Assembly: GCF_026017845.1 (NCBI RefSeq)
Contig: NZ_CP100416.1
Span: 7,805,078 to 7,869,077, forward strand
From: Amycolatopsis mediterranei
Lineage (GTDB): Bacteria; Actinomycetota; Actinomycetes; Mycobacteriales; Pseudonocardiaceae
Direction: 5' to 3'
DNA length: 64,000 nt
Part shown: piece by piece, positions 43,893 through 51,752 of the stretch
Layout of the letters: each line of letters opens with the position of its first letter
Numbering within the stretch: position 1 is the stretch's first letter
Made by a program: the position numbers and the translations under genes
Notes under the pieces: model-generated
Seen by the model: the letters and a program-made list of their open reading frames with translations, nothing else
The model's database searches: none
What the model was told of the DNA's origin: nothing

Positions 43893-45071
43893 TCAGAGGT
43901 AGTCAGTGTTCGGTTCGAGACCACACAGCAGCCGGCCGTACAGTTCCAGGCTCGTGTCCGGGTTGGTCAGCGCGTGAATGGCGACCGCGTTCACGTCGCG
44001 CTGGATCCGGGTGATCGGCACGTCGTGGAAGATCGAGGACCCGCCACTGATGGTGGCGATGAGGTCGACGGCCTGCTTGCACAGCTGCGCGACGCGGCCG
44101 AGCTGCACCCGCGAGGACGCCCGCTCGGTGACCGTCCACACCTCACCCTTGACGAGCTTTTCCTCGATGAGGTCGGCGAACCGGTGCGCCCTGGCCTCGG
44201 CTTCCTCGATCAACAGGCCGGCCTCGCCGACGCGGATGTGCGTGATCGGCGCTTCGGCCTGGCTCGGGTAGTGCGTGTAGGAAATGCCGCGGCCGGGCAG
44301 CCGGTCGAGGAAGCTCTCCAACGCGTACTTCGCCGCGCCGATGAGCTGGCCTGCCGTCGCGGCGGTCGACGTCACCAGCATCGGGGTGAGGTAATAATTG
44401 GGCTTCGTGGAATTGACGACGGATTTGCACTGGTCCGTGAAGAAATCGTAGGTCTTCACGATCCGGGACGAGGGGACGAACACGTCGTGCGCGGTCACCG
44501 TGACGCTGCCGGAACCGGGCAGGCCGTGGGTGTACCAATCGTCGACGATCTCCAGGTCGGAAACCGGGATCAGCGTGGTGATCGGGCCCTCGGCGGCTTC
44601 GGGGCCGTCCGGTACCGCCGCGGTGACCTTCCACTGCGCGTGCAGGATCCCGCTGTTGAACCGCCAGGTGCCCGAGATCCGGTACCCGCCGTCGACCTTC
44701 GTCGCGGTGCCGGTGGTGGCGAGTGTGCCGCAGACGCGCACGTTCTCCGTGGCGAAGACCTCGTCGAGCACCTCGTCGGGCCAGAGCCCGGCCATCCAGT
44801 TCAGCAGCGCGTAGACCGAAACGCAGAAGGCCGCGGAACTGTTGCCGCGCGCGAGTTCCGCGTGGACGTCGATGAGGCTGTGCGCGTCGCTTTCGTAGCC
44901 ACCGTACTGCTTCGGCGCCTGCATCTTGAGGATGCCGGAGAGCTCGATGGCCTCGACGACGTCGTCAGGCAGCCTGCGGTGCTCGTCGATCCAGAGCGCC
45001 CGCGACCGCAGCAGCGGCACCAGCTTGGACGCGCTCTGTACGAGTTCGTCCCTCGTCGGTGTCTGTGACAT
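43893..45071 (-). CDS. Acyl-CoA-dehydrogenase-fold flavin-dependent hydroxylase (copy 2)
   Basis: A 392-residue relative of the 33320-34495 protein: DELVQSASKLVPLLRSRALWIDEHRRL at the start, IVDDWYTHGLPGSGSVTVTAHDVFVP mid-protein and LYGRLLCGLEPNTDYL at the end. It should use reduced flavin from a separate reductase to hydroxylate a substrate. The ATG at 45071 has GGAGG five bases upstream. Codon use in KPNYYLTP is locally AT-richer, otherwise ordinary. It stands alone between 126- and 133-bp gaps. Confidence 0.8.
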   Translation of the reverse strand: MSQTPTRDELVQSASKLVPLLRSRALWIDEHRRLPDDVVEAIELSGILKMQAPKQYGGYESDAHSLIDVHAELARGNSSAAFCVSVYALLNWMAGLWPDEVLDEVFATENVRVCGTLATTGTATKVDGGYRISGTWRFNSGILHAQWKVTAAVPDGPEAAEGPITTLIPVSDLEIVDDWYTHGLPGSGSVTVTAHDVFVPSSRIVKTYDFFTDQCKSVVNSTKPNYYLTPMLVTSTAATAGQLIGAAKYALESFLDRLPGRGISYTHYPSQAEAPITHIRVGEAGLLIEEAEARAHRFADLIEEKLVKGEVWTVTERASSRVQLGRVAQLCKQAVDLIATISGGSSIFHDVPITRIQRDVNAVAIHALTNPDTSLELYGRLLCGLEPNTDYL

Positions 45072-45197
45072 TGTTTTCCTCCGCGCCTCGACCGGGTGCT
45101 TGCCCTTATCGTGCGCGCCGAGGAGACCCCGGGCATCTCTTCGAATGCGTGGTTCAGCACTGTCCACAAGAGATCAACGGGGCGCCGCCGTACGGAC

Positions 45198-45743
45198 CTA
45201 CGGGGCCAGCATCCCCGCCAGGCCTTCATATCCGGCTTCCTTCAGCCGCAGTCCGGACGTCGTCGCGTACGCCGCATCCGCACGGATCCCCAGCCCCTCC
45301 ACCATGCGGTTCATGAAGTTGAACAGCGCGCACACCAGCACCGCGTCGTGCAGCGCCCGCTCGTCCCAGCCGGCGGCGAACACGGCTTCGGCGTCGGCGT
45401 CGGTCATCCGGGACGGCGTCCGGGTCAACTTGCCGACGTAGGCCAGCACGGGCCGGAGCTTGTCGCCGACCGGCGCCGTCGTGAGGTCCTCGAGCGCCGC
45501 GGCGAGCAGTCCGGCGGGCACGCCGAACGCCTCGGCGGTCACCGTGTGGATGCCGTGGCAGTAGCCGCAGTCGTTCAGCCCGGACACGTAGGCCGCGATC
45601 AGCTCGCGTTCACCCTCGGTGAACGGCGATTCGCCGCGCAGCACCAGTTCGTGGAAGGCCAGCAGGTGCCGCGCCGGGCCCGGGTGCGCCTGGAACACCT
45701 GCAGCAGCGTGGTTTCCTCCGGCAGGGACTTCAGGTACGACAT
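45198..45743 (-). CDS. AhpD-like carboxymuconolactone decarboxylase family protein
   Basis: A 181-residue protein with the AhpD-type redox motif in LNDCGYCHGIHTVTAEAFG (Cys59, Cys62, His66), and LLAFHELVLRGESPFTEGERELIAAYVS before it, as in peroxidase-related CMD proteins. It probably handles peroxide or thiol oxidation in the cytosol. Its ATG shares one base with the stop of the 146-residue gene upstream, so the two are coupled. Confidence 0.85.
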   Translation of the reverse strand: MSYLKSLPEETTLLQVFQAHPGPARHLLAFHELVLRGESPFTEGERELIAAYVSGLNDCGYCHGIHTVTAEAFGVPAGLLAAALEDLTTAPVGDKLRPVLAYVGKLTRTPSRMTDADAEAVFAAGWDERALHDAVLVCALFNFMNRMVEGLGIRADAAYATTSGLRLKEAGYEGLAGMLAP

Positions 45744-46183
45744 CAGGTGCCTTCCGTTCCGTCGGCGTACCGGTCGGCGAGCGGGTCCACGTCCGCCCGG
45801 CGCAGCGAGCACGCGGTCAGATGAGCGATCGTGGCCGCGCCGGCGCCCGGCACGGCCGCCGTGGCCAGCGCGTGGGCCACTTCCCACTCCCGGCGCAACG
45901 CGCCGGGAGAAGCCGTCGAGCGCCCGTCACCGGCGAAGGCACGCAGCTCCCGCCAGCACCCGGCGCCCGAGGCGACCAGCGCGGCGAACCCGAACCCGCC
46001 CGCTTCGTGGCGCGCCTGGTCGACCACCTGGGTCACGAGCGCGGCGTCGTCCGCCAGCCGGGCGAGCCCCAGGCCGGCCAGCAGCCGGTCGGCGTCCAGG
46101 CCGAGCAGGATGACGCCGGCTTCGACCGCGGCGGGCGCCTCGACGTCGGGCAGCACGAACCGCAGGTCACCGCGGTCAGACAT
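45743..46183 (-). CDS. Hypothetical protein between FAD and AhpD-like genes
   Basis: A 146-residue, Ala-rich helical protein (VILLGLDADRLLAGLGLARLADDAALVTQVVDQARHEAGG). No family is recognised and no cysteine pair or signal is seen beyond a single Cys in the middle and one near SLRRAD. It overlaps the upstream FAD gene by 8 bp and the downstream AhpD-like gene by one base. Tight overlap on both sides suggests a functional partner of those redox proteins. Confidence 0.65.
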   Translation of the reverse strand: MSDRGDLRFVLPDVEAPAAVEAGVILLGLDADRLLAGLGLARLADDAALVTQVVDQARHEAGGFGFAALVASGAGCWRELRAFAGDGRSTASPGALRREWEVAHALATAAVPGAGAATIAHLTACSLRRADVDPLADRYADGTEGT

Positions 46184-47501
46184 CGGCCGTCACCCGCAGG
46201 TCGAGTGCGGCGCCCCGCAGCCGGGCGGCCACCGCCGCGGCGACCCGCGTGGTCGCCACCCGGTGCCCGTCGATGTTGCGGGCGGCCGGGCCGAGCACCA
46301 TCCCCGCCGCGGCCCCGACGACCGACACCGCGGGCGCCTGCCGGTAGGACAGCGTCGCCTCGTCCAGGTCCGGCCAGCCGTCCCGGGCCCCGACGAGCCC
46401 GGCGGGCAGCAGTCCGGTCCCGATCGAGGGGATCGTGCCGAGCGCCAGCACGGCGTGGTCGGCGTCGACGCGGCGGCCGCTCTCCAGCTGCACCACGGCC
46501 GTCCCGGTGATGCCGGTGGAGACTTCCTTGACGGCTTCCCCGCGGTGCACGACCAAGCGGCCTTCGGCCTCGGCCCGTTCGAGCAGCGGCCGGAACTCGA
46601 ACATGACGGAGGCGCGGCGGAACTCGGCGGTGAGGTCGAGGCGCTCGGACCAGCCGACGCCGTCGAACCGCTTCCGGCCCTCGGGCCGGAAGAAGGTGGA
46701 GTTCACGTCGGCGCACTGGTAGTGCTCCCGGGCTTCGCGCAGCACCCAGTGGACCTCGCGGCCGCCGTCGAGCGCCGCGGCGAGGAGGTGGGCCGCGGTG
46801 AGCCCGGCGCCGACCACGATCTGCCGCTCGACGGGGCCGGGCGGCGGCTCGTCCCAGTACGACACGGCGGCGGGCGGGGGGCCACCGCCCCACCACCGCT
46901 CGGGGGCGGTCCGGCGTTCCTCCCCGAGGCACAGCACGACGTGCCGGGCGCGGACGGTCGAGCGGGTGGTGTGCACGGCCACCCCGTCACCGTCCGGGCG
47001 CACCCCGGTCACCGAGGCGCCCCACAGCTTGTCCCGGACGTGGTGGGTGACCGCGAGGTGGTCGGTGTAGGCGTGGAAGACGTCGACCGGCACGACGGAC
47101 CGGTGCCCGGCCTGCGCCATCCGGATTTCCCGGCGCTCGACCGGGGTGAGCCGGCCCCAGTGCAGCCGGGCGAAGTCGAGCAGCTCGCAGTCGCGGAAGC
47201 CCTCGACGCCGGGGTGGTGTTCGTACGGCGACCGCAGCACCCGCTGGTCCAGCCGGTCGATGCGGTCGAAGAACCGGCCGCACGAGCGGCCTTCCCGGTC
47301 CAGCACGACCAGGTCGGTGACGCCGTGGTGCCAGAGCGCGGACGCCACCGCCAGCCCGGCGGGACCCGCGCCGACGATGACGACGTCCGCTGTGGTGGGC
47401 GGGACCGGGTCCCGTGGCGGCTGCGCCGGGGCCGGCGGCCGGGGCCAGTGCCGGCCGCGCGGCGACTCGAGCAGCCGGGGCTCGGGGATGAACTTGATCA
47501 C
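46176..47501 (-). CDS. FAD/NAD(P)-binding oxidoreductase
   Basis: A 441-residue flavoprotein. FAD fold: VVIVGAGPAGLAVASALWHHG (about 39-59); a second nucleotide fold RQIVVGAGLTAAHLLAAALDGG follows near residue 235. Between them lies SPYEHHPGVEGFRDCELLDFARLHWG, a pattern of the flavin monooxygenases related to N-hydroxylases and Baeyer-Villiger enzymes. The reaction is not readable. GTG at 47501 follows the preceding gene by 24 bp. It overlaps the next gene by 8 bp, forming a chain 48068-47526-46176-45743-45198. Confidence 0.75.
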   Translation of the reverse strand: MIKFIPEPRLLESPRGRHWPRPPAPAQPPRDPVPPTTADVVIVGAGPAGLAVASALWHHGVTDLVVLDREGRSCGRFFDRIDRLDQRVLRSPYEHHPGVEGFRDCELLDFARLHWGRLTPVERREIRMAQAGHRSVVPVDVFHAYTDHLAVTHHVRDKLWGASVTGVRPDGDGVAVHTTRSTVRARHVVLCLGEERRTAPERWWGGGPPPAAVSYWDEPPPGPVERQIVVGAGLTAAHLLAAALDGGREVHWVLREAREHYQCADVNSTFFRPEGRKRFDGVGWSERLDLTAEFRRASVMFEFRPLLERAEAEGRLVVHRGEAVKEVSTGITGTAVVQLESGRRVDADHAVLALGTIPSIGTGLLPAGLVGARDGWPDLDEATLSYRQAPAVSVVGAAAGMVLGPAARNIDGHRVATTRVAAAVAARLRGAALDLRVTADV

Positions 47502-47525
47502 CGGTCCGTTCCGTCCTGGCCGCGC

Positions 47526-48068
47526 TCAGCCGATCACGGTCACCGGCACGATGAGCTCGATCACCGGCCGCTGCCGCATGCCGTCCGCGACCAGCTCGTC
47601 GAGCGTCTGGCGCGACTTCTCGGCGCTGTCGGTGGCGATCGGGCTGTAGCGCGAATAGAAGTAGGTCGGCTTGCGGCCGCCGGTCTCCATCGAGTAGGTC
47701 TTCAGCACCGTTTCCCCGGGGCGGACCTCGCCGTCGAAGAACGTGAGGCGCCGCTGGTCGGGGGTCATGAAGCTCTTCGCGAACTGCGGCGACATGAGCA
47801 TGGCGTCGTCGACGAAGGTCGACTCCTCGTCCATCACGGCCTGCATCGCGACCCAGGTCTGGTCGGTCAGGTTGGTCTCGGCCTTGATCACCTGCCACCG
47901 GCCGGCTTCCGGCAAGCTGATGCTCACCGAGACGTCGTGGTCGGTCGTGTCGATGGCGCCGGTGACCATGAGCACCCGCCGGGCCAGATCGGCCGTTCCC
48001 ACCATCTGGATGTCGCGCGCCCGCACGCGACTCGATACGTCAAGGCCGGGCAATTCAGGTGACGACAC
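47526..48068 (-). CDS. Hypothetical protein, first gene of the redox operon
   Basis: A 180-residue soluble protein beginning MSSPELPGLDVSSRVRARDIQMVGTADLARRVLMV with alternating polar/hydrophobic strands (LMVTGAIDTTDHDVSVSISL) and an end reading VIELIVPVTVIG. I do not recognise a family. GTG at 48068 has GAGGAGG seven bases upstream, so it is well translated. Phase with the FAD oxidoreductase gene (24-bp gap) implies a shared pathway. Confidence 0.65.
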   Translation of the reverse strand: MSSPELPGLDVSSRVRARDIQMVGTADLARRVLMVTGAIDTTDHDVSVSISLPEAGRWQVIKAETNLTDQTWVAMQAVMDEESTFVDDAMLMSPQFAKSFMTPDQRRLTFFDGEVRPGETVLKTYSMETGGRKPTYFYSRYSPIATDSAEKSRQTLDELVADGMRQRPVIELIVPVTVIG

Positions 48069-48265
48069 GATACAGCCTCCTCGTTATTCAAGCCCCCGGA
48101 AATAACGGTCTGACCTGCGACCCCATGGCAGGTTTTCACACCGCCGAAGACGCTGTCAAGATGAGGAATGCACGGTCGCGCGACGCATTTCATGTCCGAT
48201 CGGACCGATGATTTCTAGCCCGTTCGGCCCAGCCGGGTCGCACAGCGTGACCACGGCCGCTCCGG

Positions 48266-48577
48266 TCACTCCGGCTCGGCACCTTCGGGCTGCGACGCGC
48301 GGACGCCGAGGTCGTCGTCGATCGCACCGACGTAGCGGATCTCGAACGCGGACTGGGCACGCTGAACCATGATCTTCAGCACGAGACCCGGTTTCACCAT
48401 AACCAGGAAATTACCCGGATCGCGGGGGTCGCCGAAAATGTCGTATACCAGGAAAGCAGATCCGTCACCCACGGCGAACAATGCTTCGTAAACAATGTTC
48501 CGCTCCGCCTGCGGCGCCGACTCGGCCCACCGTTCGAGCACCTCGACGCCAGCAGCGAGCTGGAGGCGCACCGCCAT
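48266..48577 (-). CDS. DUF6235-like small protein
   Basis: A 103-residue protein, MAVRLQLAAGVEVLERWAES then AERNIVYEALFAVGDGSAFLVYDIFGD, ending FEIRYVGAIDDDLG. It resembles small actinomycete proteins annotated DUF6235, with a beta-rich RelE-like profile; the assignment is from memory. GGGAGG precedes the ATG at 48577. The longer open frame upstream to 49432 is not coding. It lies between a redox operon and a 47-residue small gene. Confidence 0.55.
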   Translation of the reverse strand: MAVRLQLAAGVEVLERWAESAPQAERNIVYEALFAVGDGSAFLVYDIFGDPRDPGNFLVMVKPGLVLKIMVQRAQSAFEIRYVGAIDDDLGVRASQPEGAEPE

Positions 48578-48713
48578 CCGCCGGCCTCCCAACCGAGTGT
48601 CCGACCGGCTCCGGGCACGCCCGTCCGCCGGCGGCGCCGGTGACACCCCGGCCCGGACCGTTCGAGTATCGCGCGGCCGGAGGCCGGAGGTCATCTTCGA
48701 TAATGCGACCGGT

Positions 48714-48857
48714 TCAGTTGTAGCCGAGGACGATGTGTTCCCGCAGGTATTCGCGTTCCCGGGGAAGCACGCTTTCCGCCTCGGGGGCCGTCTCCAGGTG
48801 CCGGCCGCCCCGAGCTTCCGGGCCGGCGGCCCGCTCGGCGGGCGTCGTGGTCTCCAT
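48714..48857 (-). CDS. 47-residue small protein with conserved-looking C-terminus
   Basis: METTTPAERAAGPEARGGRH, then LETAPEAESVLPREREYLRE and HIVLGYN. It is charged and has an excellent GGAGGA four bases before the ATG. The acidic, Ala/Glu-rich first part and short hydrophobic end could be a peptide leader and core, or simply a small regulatory protein. No modification enzyme is adjacent. No family recognised. It is read in the same direction as the DUF6235-like gene 136 bp further on. Confidence 0.5.
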   Translation of the reverse strand: METTTPAERAAGPEARGGRHLETAPEAESVLPREREYLREHIVLGYN

Positions 48858-49024
48858 GGCTCCTCCATTCCGTCGGTTCCCTCGGTGTGTGACGTAGAGC
48901 ATCCGCCTCCGTGATCGAGGAACAGCCGTGAATCGGTCATGCACCCCAGGTGCGCAGCGCACAAGTGGCCGCACGACGGCCCCCGGGAGTGCACTGGAAG
49001 CATCGACGACCCGGAAGGAGCACT

Positions 49025-49258
49025 GTGACGACCTCCCCCCACCCCCCGGACCACCACCTCAGCGCGGCCGAGAGGCAGCGAACGTGCGCAGCGTGCGGCC
49101 GCCCCTTCGAGCCGGGCGGCCGCACGGGCCTGGAGGCGTTCCTGGACGGCGAAGTCCACTACGCGGCGGTCCACGAGGGCTGCAGCACCCACCCGGCGGC
49201 CCGCGAGAGCACGATCGCGGGCAAGCTGCGCCGGATGCGCACCGCCGAGGCGGCCTGA
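49025..49258 (+). CDS. Small CxxC zinc-ribbon protein
   Basis: A 77-residue protein with AERQRTCAACGRPFEPGGRT near residue 20, followed by HYAAVHEGCSTHP; the CAAC pair plus the later His/Cys could bind one zinc. The C-terminal 20 residues form a basic helix (ESTIAGKLRRMRTAEAA). GTG at 49025 has GGAAGGAG before it. It is the only plus-strand gene between 37 and 64 kb. Function unknown. Confidence 0.6.
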   Translation: MTTSPHPPDHHLSAAERQRTCAACGRPFEPGGRTGLEAFLDGEVHYAAVHEGCSTHPAARESTIAGKLRRMRTAEAA

Positions 49259-49384
49259 CCCGCCTCGCGCCCGCGGTCCGGCCGCTCGGACGACCGGACC
49301 ACGGGCACACTCCGCCGGATTCGACAATCCACAGTGGATGGTCGAAGCGGGATTTCGCGGGCGGACCGATGCCCGGACAACACA

Positions 49385-49412
49385 ACGTGCTCCGCCATCC
49401 GGCGGAGCACGT
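49385..49412. terminator. Hairpin in 49259-49588 gap
   Basis: ACGTGCTCCGCC (49385-49396), ATCC, GGCGGAGCACGT (49401-49412): a perfect 12-bp stem. It lies between the zinc-ribbon gene and the convergent carboxylase operon and may terminate both. No gene is supported in the remaining 330-bp gap. Confidence 0.6.
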
Positions 49413-49588
49413 GCTGGACCCCGTCTGCACAACGGCCGCTTGGTGGCCCGGGGAAGTCACCACCCGATCGGCGTACCGCGGCCGCATCGAGCAGCCCGGT
49501 CAGCGCCGCCGAACCGGCGCCCGCCACCGCCCTCGCCGGAGCAACGCCGGCCGCGGGCCCGGGTGAGCGCGACGCGGCCGCAGCTCCC

Positions 49589-49801
49589 TCAGCGCGGCAG
49601 GCCCGACAACCGCCACGCGCCGGGGCCCCGCCGTGGTGGGCCCGCGTGGGATCGGGACGGGTCCGCCCAAGGGCTCAGCGGCGTCACCGGCTGCGAACCC
49701 CGACCGCGGGTCACCGCCGCCAGTGCCACCAGCAACGCCGCGAGTTCCGCGTCCTGCGGGTGGCCTCGCACCACGATCCGGGTTGCGTCGTCCTCTGTCA
49801 C
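49589..49801 (-). CDS. accE: Acyl-CoA carboxylase epsilon subunit
   Basis: A 70-residue protein beginning VTEDDATRIVVRGHPQDAEL, followed by AALLVALAAV, the usual RxVRGxPxxxELAALxAxLAA helix of AccE small subunits, and ending with a Trp-containing basic tail (SPWADPSRSH). Epsilon subunits stabilise the alpha-beta carboxylase in actinobacteria. It starts 19 bp after the AccD stop. The biotin carboxylase alpha subunit is not in the window and is probably supplied from elsewhere in the genome. Confidence 0.75.
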   Translation of the reverse strand: MTEDDATRIVVRGHPQDAELAALLVALAAVTRGRGSQPVTPLSPWADPSRSHAGPPRRGPGAWRLSGLPR

Positions 49802-49820
49802 CGGGGCCTCCCGCGGTCCG

Positions 49821-51533
49821 TCAGATCGGCTGGTTGCCGTGCTTGCGGGCCGGGGGCGGCTTTCGCTTGTCGCGGAGCATCGCCAGGCCCCTGGCCAGTG
49901 CCGCGCGGGTCTCCGCCGGGTCGATGATGTCGTCCACCAGGCCGCGTTCCGCCGCGTACTGGGGGTTCAGGTACTCCTGGGTGTACTCGCCGACCAGCTG
50001 CGCTCGCAACGCCGCCGGGTCGGCTGCCGTCGCGAGGTCGCGGCGGTGCAGGACGTTCACCGCACCCTCCGCGCCCATCACCGCGATCTGGTTGGTCGGC
50101 CACGCCAGTGACAGGTCGGTGCCGATCGACCGGGAGTCCATCACGATGTACGCGCCGCCGTACGCCTTGCGCAGGATCACCTGGATGCGCGGGACCGTCG
50201 CCTCGCAGTAGGCGTGCAGCAGCTGCGCGCCCTGGCGGATGATGCCGCCGCGTTCCTGCTCGACACCCGGCAGGAAGCCCGGCACGTCCACCAGGCTGAC
50301 CAGCGGGATGCCGAAGGCGTCGCAGAACCGCACGAACCGGGCCGCCTTCTGCGACGCCGGGCCGTCCAGCACGCCCGCGAAGACCGACGGCTGGTTGCCG
50401 ACGAACCCCACGACCCGGCCGTCGATCCGGGTCAGCGCGCAGAGCACGTTGCGGGCCCAGCTCTCGTGCAGCTCGAAGAACTCGCCGTCGTCGGCGAGCT
50501 CGGCGAACACCTCGCGCATGTCGTAGGGCCGGTTCGGCTCGGCAGGCACGATCTCCGCGAGCCGCGGCCGGTAGTCGTCGCGGGCGCCGATCTCGGCGGT
50601 TTCCGGCGCCGGCTCCAGGTAGTTGGCCGGCAGCAGCGAAACGAGGTACCGGACGTCGGCGAGGCAGCTCTGCTCGTCGTCGTGCACCACCGTCGCGACA
50701 CCGGAGTACGACCCGTGGACGTCGGCACCGCCGAGTTCCTCGTGCGACACCAGGTGCCCGCTGACCGCCGCGACCACGTCCGGGCCGGTCAGGTACATCC
50801 GCGAGGTGTCGCGGACCATGAACGTGAAGTCGGCCAGCGCGGGCGAGTACGCCGCACCGCCGGCGCACGGGCCGAGGACGACGCTGATCTGCGGCACCAC
50901 GCCGGACGCCTCGACCTGGCGGCGGAAGATCCCGCCGTACCCGTTGAGCGCGAGCACGCCCTCCTGGATCCGCGCACCGCCGCTGTCGTTGAGCGCGATC
51001 ACCGGGGCGCCGTTGGCGATCGCGAGGTCGAGCACCTTGTGGATCTTCGCCGCGTGCGCTTCGCCGAGCGAACCGCCGAACACGGTGAAGTCCTGGGCGT
51101 AGACGAACACGCGCCGGCCGTCGATGGTGCCGGAGCCGGCGATCACGCCGTCGGTGTGCGGGCGGTTCCCGGACAGACCGGGTCCGGCCGCCTGGTGCCG
51201 CCGGTAGGGCTCCAGCTCCAGGAAGGAGTCGTCGTCGAGGAGCAGGGCGAGCCGCTCGCGAGCGGTCAGCTTGCCCAGTGAGTGCTGACGGCGGACGGCG
51301 TCGAGCCGCCCCTCGGCGATGTGCGCGCGCAGTTCCTCGCGCCGCTGCCGCAGCAGCGGCATGTCCGGCGCCGTGGGCGGTTCCGCGCCCGCGGGCCGGG
51401 TCAGCGAGATGACCCGCGCCTCGCCCGGCTCGCCGGTGCGCACCGGCCGGGACCGCCGGCTCCCGTTGGGAACCGGCACCACCTCGGCGTCGTCGTCCGG
51501 CTGCCGGGCGGCGTTGTCGTGCGATCCGCTCAC
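49821..51533 (-). CDS. accD: Acyl-CoA carboxylase beta (carboxyltransferase) subunit
   Basis: A 570-residue carboxyltransferase of the AccD/PccB type. The first 45 residues (SGSHDNAARQPDD...) are disordered; the conserved part starts MPLLRQRREELRAHIAEGR. Acyl-CoA- and biotin-binding regions include NDSGGARIQEGVLALNGYGG and GPCAGGAAYSPALADF in the N-terminal half and VDVPGFLPGVEQERGGIIRQGAQLL with RKAYGGAYIVMDSR in the C-terminal half. It makes malonyl- or methylmalonyl-CoA. Within a PKS cluster it most likely feeds the polyketide synthase. GTG at 51533 overlaps the stop of the 55-residue gene (GTGA), so initiation is coupled. Confidence 0.88.
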   Translation of the reverse strand: MSGSHDNAARQPDDDAEVVPVPNGSRRSRPVRTGEPGEARVISLTRPAGAEPPTAPDMPLLRQRREELRAHIAEGRLDAVRRQHSLGKLTARERLALLLDDDSFLELEPYRRHQAAGPGLSGNRPHTDGVIAGSGTIDGRRVFVYAQDFTVFGGSLGEAHAAKIHKVLDLAIANGAPVIALNDSGGARIQEGVLALNGYGGIFRRQVEASGVVPQISVVLGPCAGGAAYSPALADFTFMVRDTSRMYLTGPDVVAAVSGHLVSHEELGGADVHGSYSGVATVVHDDEQSCLADVRYLVSLLPANYLEPAPETAEIGARDDYRPRLAEIVPAEPNRPYDMREVFAELADDGEFFELHESWARNVLCALTRIDGRVVGFVGNQPSVFAGVLDGPASQKAARFVRFCDAFGIPLVSLVDVPGFLPGVEQERGGIIRQGAQLLHAYCEATVPRIQVILRKAYGGAYIVMDSRSIGTDLSLAWPTNQIAVMGAEGAVNVLHRRDLATAADPAALRAQLVGEYTQEYLNPQYAAERGLVDDIIDPAETRAALARGLAMLRDKRKPPPARKHGNQPI

Positions 51534-51697
51534 GCGGCATCCCGGGCCCGCGCGAGGTCGTCCCGCTCGATCTCGGCGACGATGTCGGACCACACGATGC
51601 CGCGCCCGAGCCGGGGCATCGGCCGCACCGGAGCCTCGGCGGGCTCGGGCACCCACCGCACGTGGTCGGTGGCAGCGGTGGCGTCGCTGGCAGTCAT
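51530..51697 (-). CDS. 55-residue small protein coupled to AccD
   Basis: MTASDATAATDHVRWVPEPA, then PRLGRGIVWSDIVAEIERDD and ARARDAA. No family is recognised. A strong GGAGGAGG is nine bases before the ATG, and the stop overlaps the AccD start by four bases. It looks like a short linear segment with one helix (WSDIVAEIERDDLARARDA). It may dock onto the carboxylase or the thioesterase. Confidence 0.6.
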   Translation of the reverse strand: MTASDATAATDHVRWVPEPAEAPVRPMPRLGRGIVWSDIVAEIERDDLARARDAA

Positions 51698-51752
51698 ATC
51701 GAGACCTCCTCCGGTCGAGGCGCCCCCGGCCTTCCCGGGAGCGGCGGGCAAA

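Noticed and set aside
48578..49432. N-terminal extension of the DUF6235-like gene
   Set aside because: It covers other genes and their promoters; the ATG at 48577 has a clear ribosome binding site.
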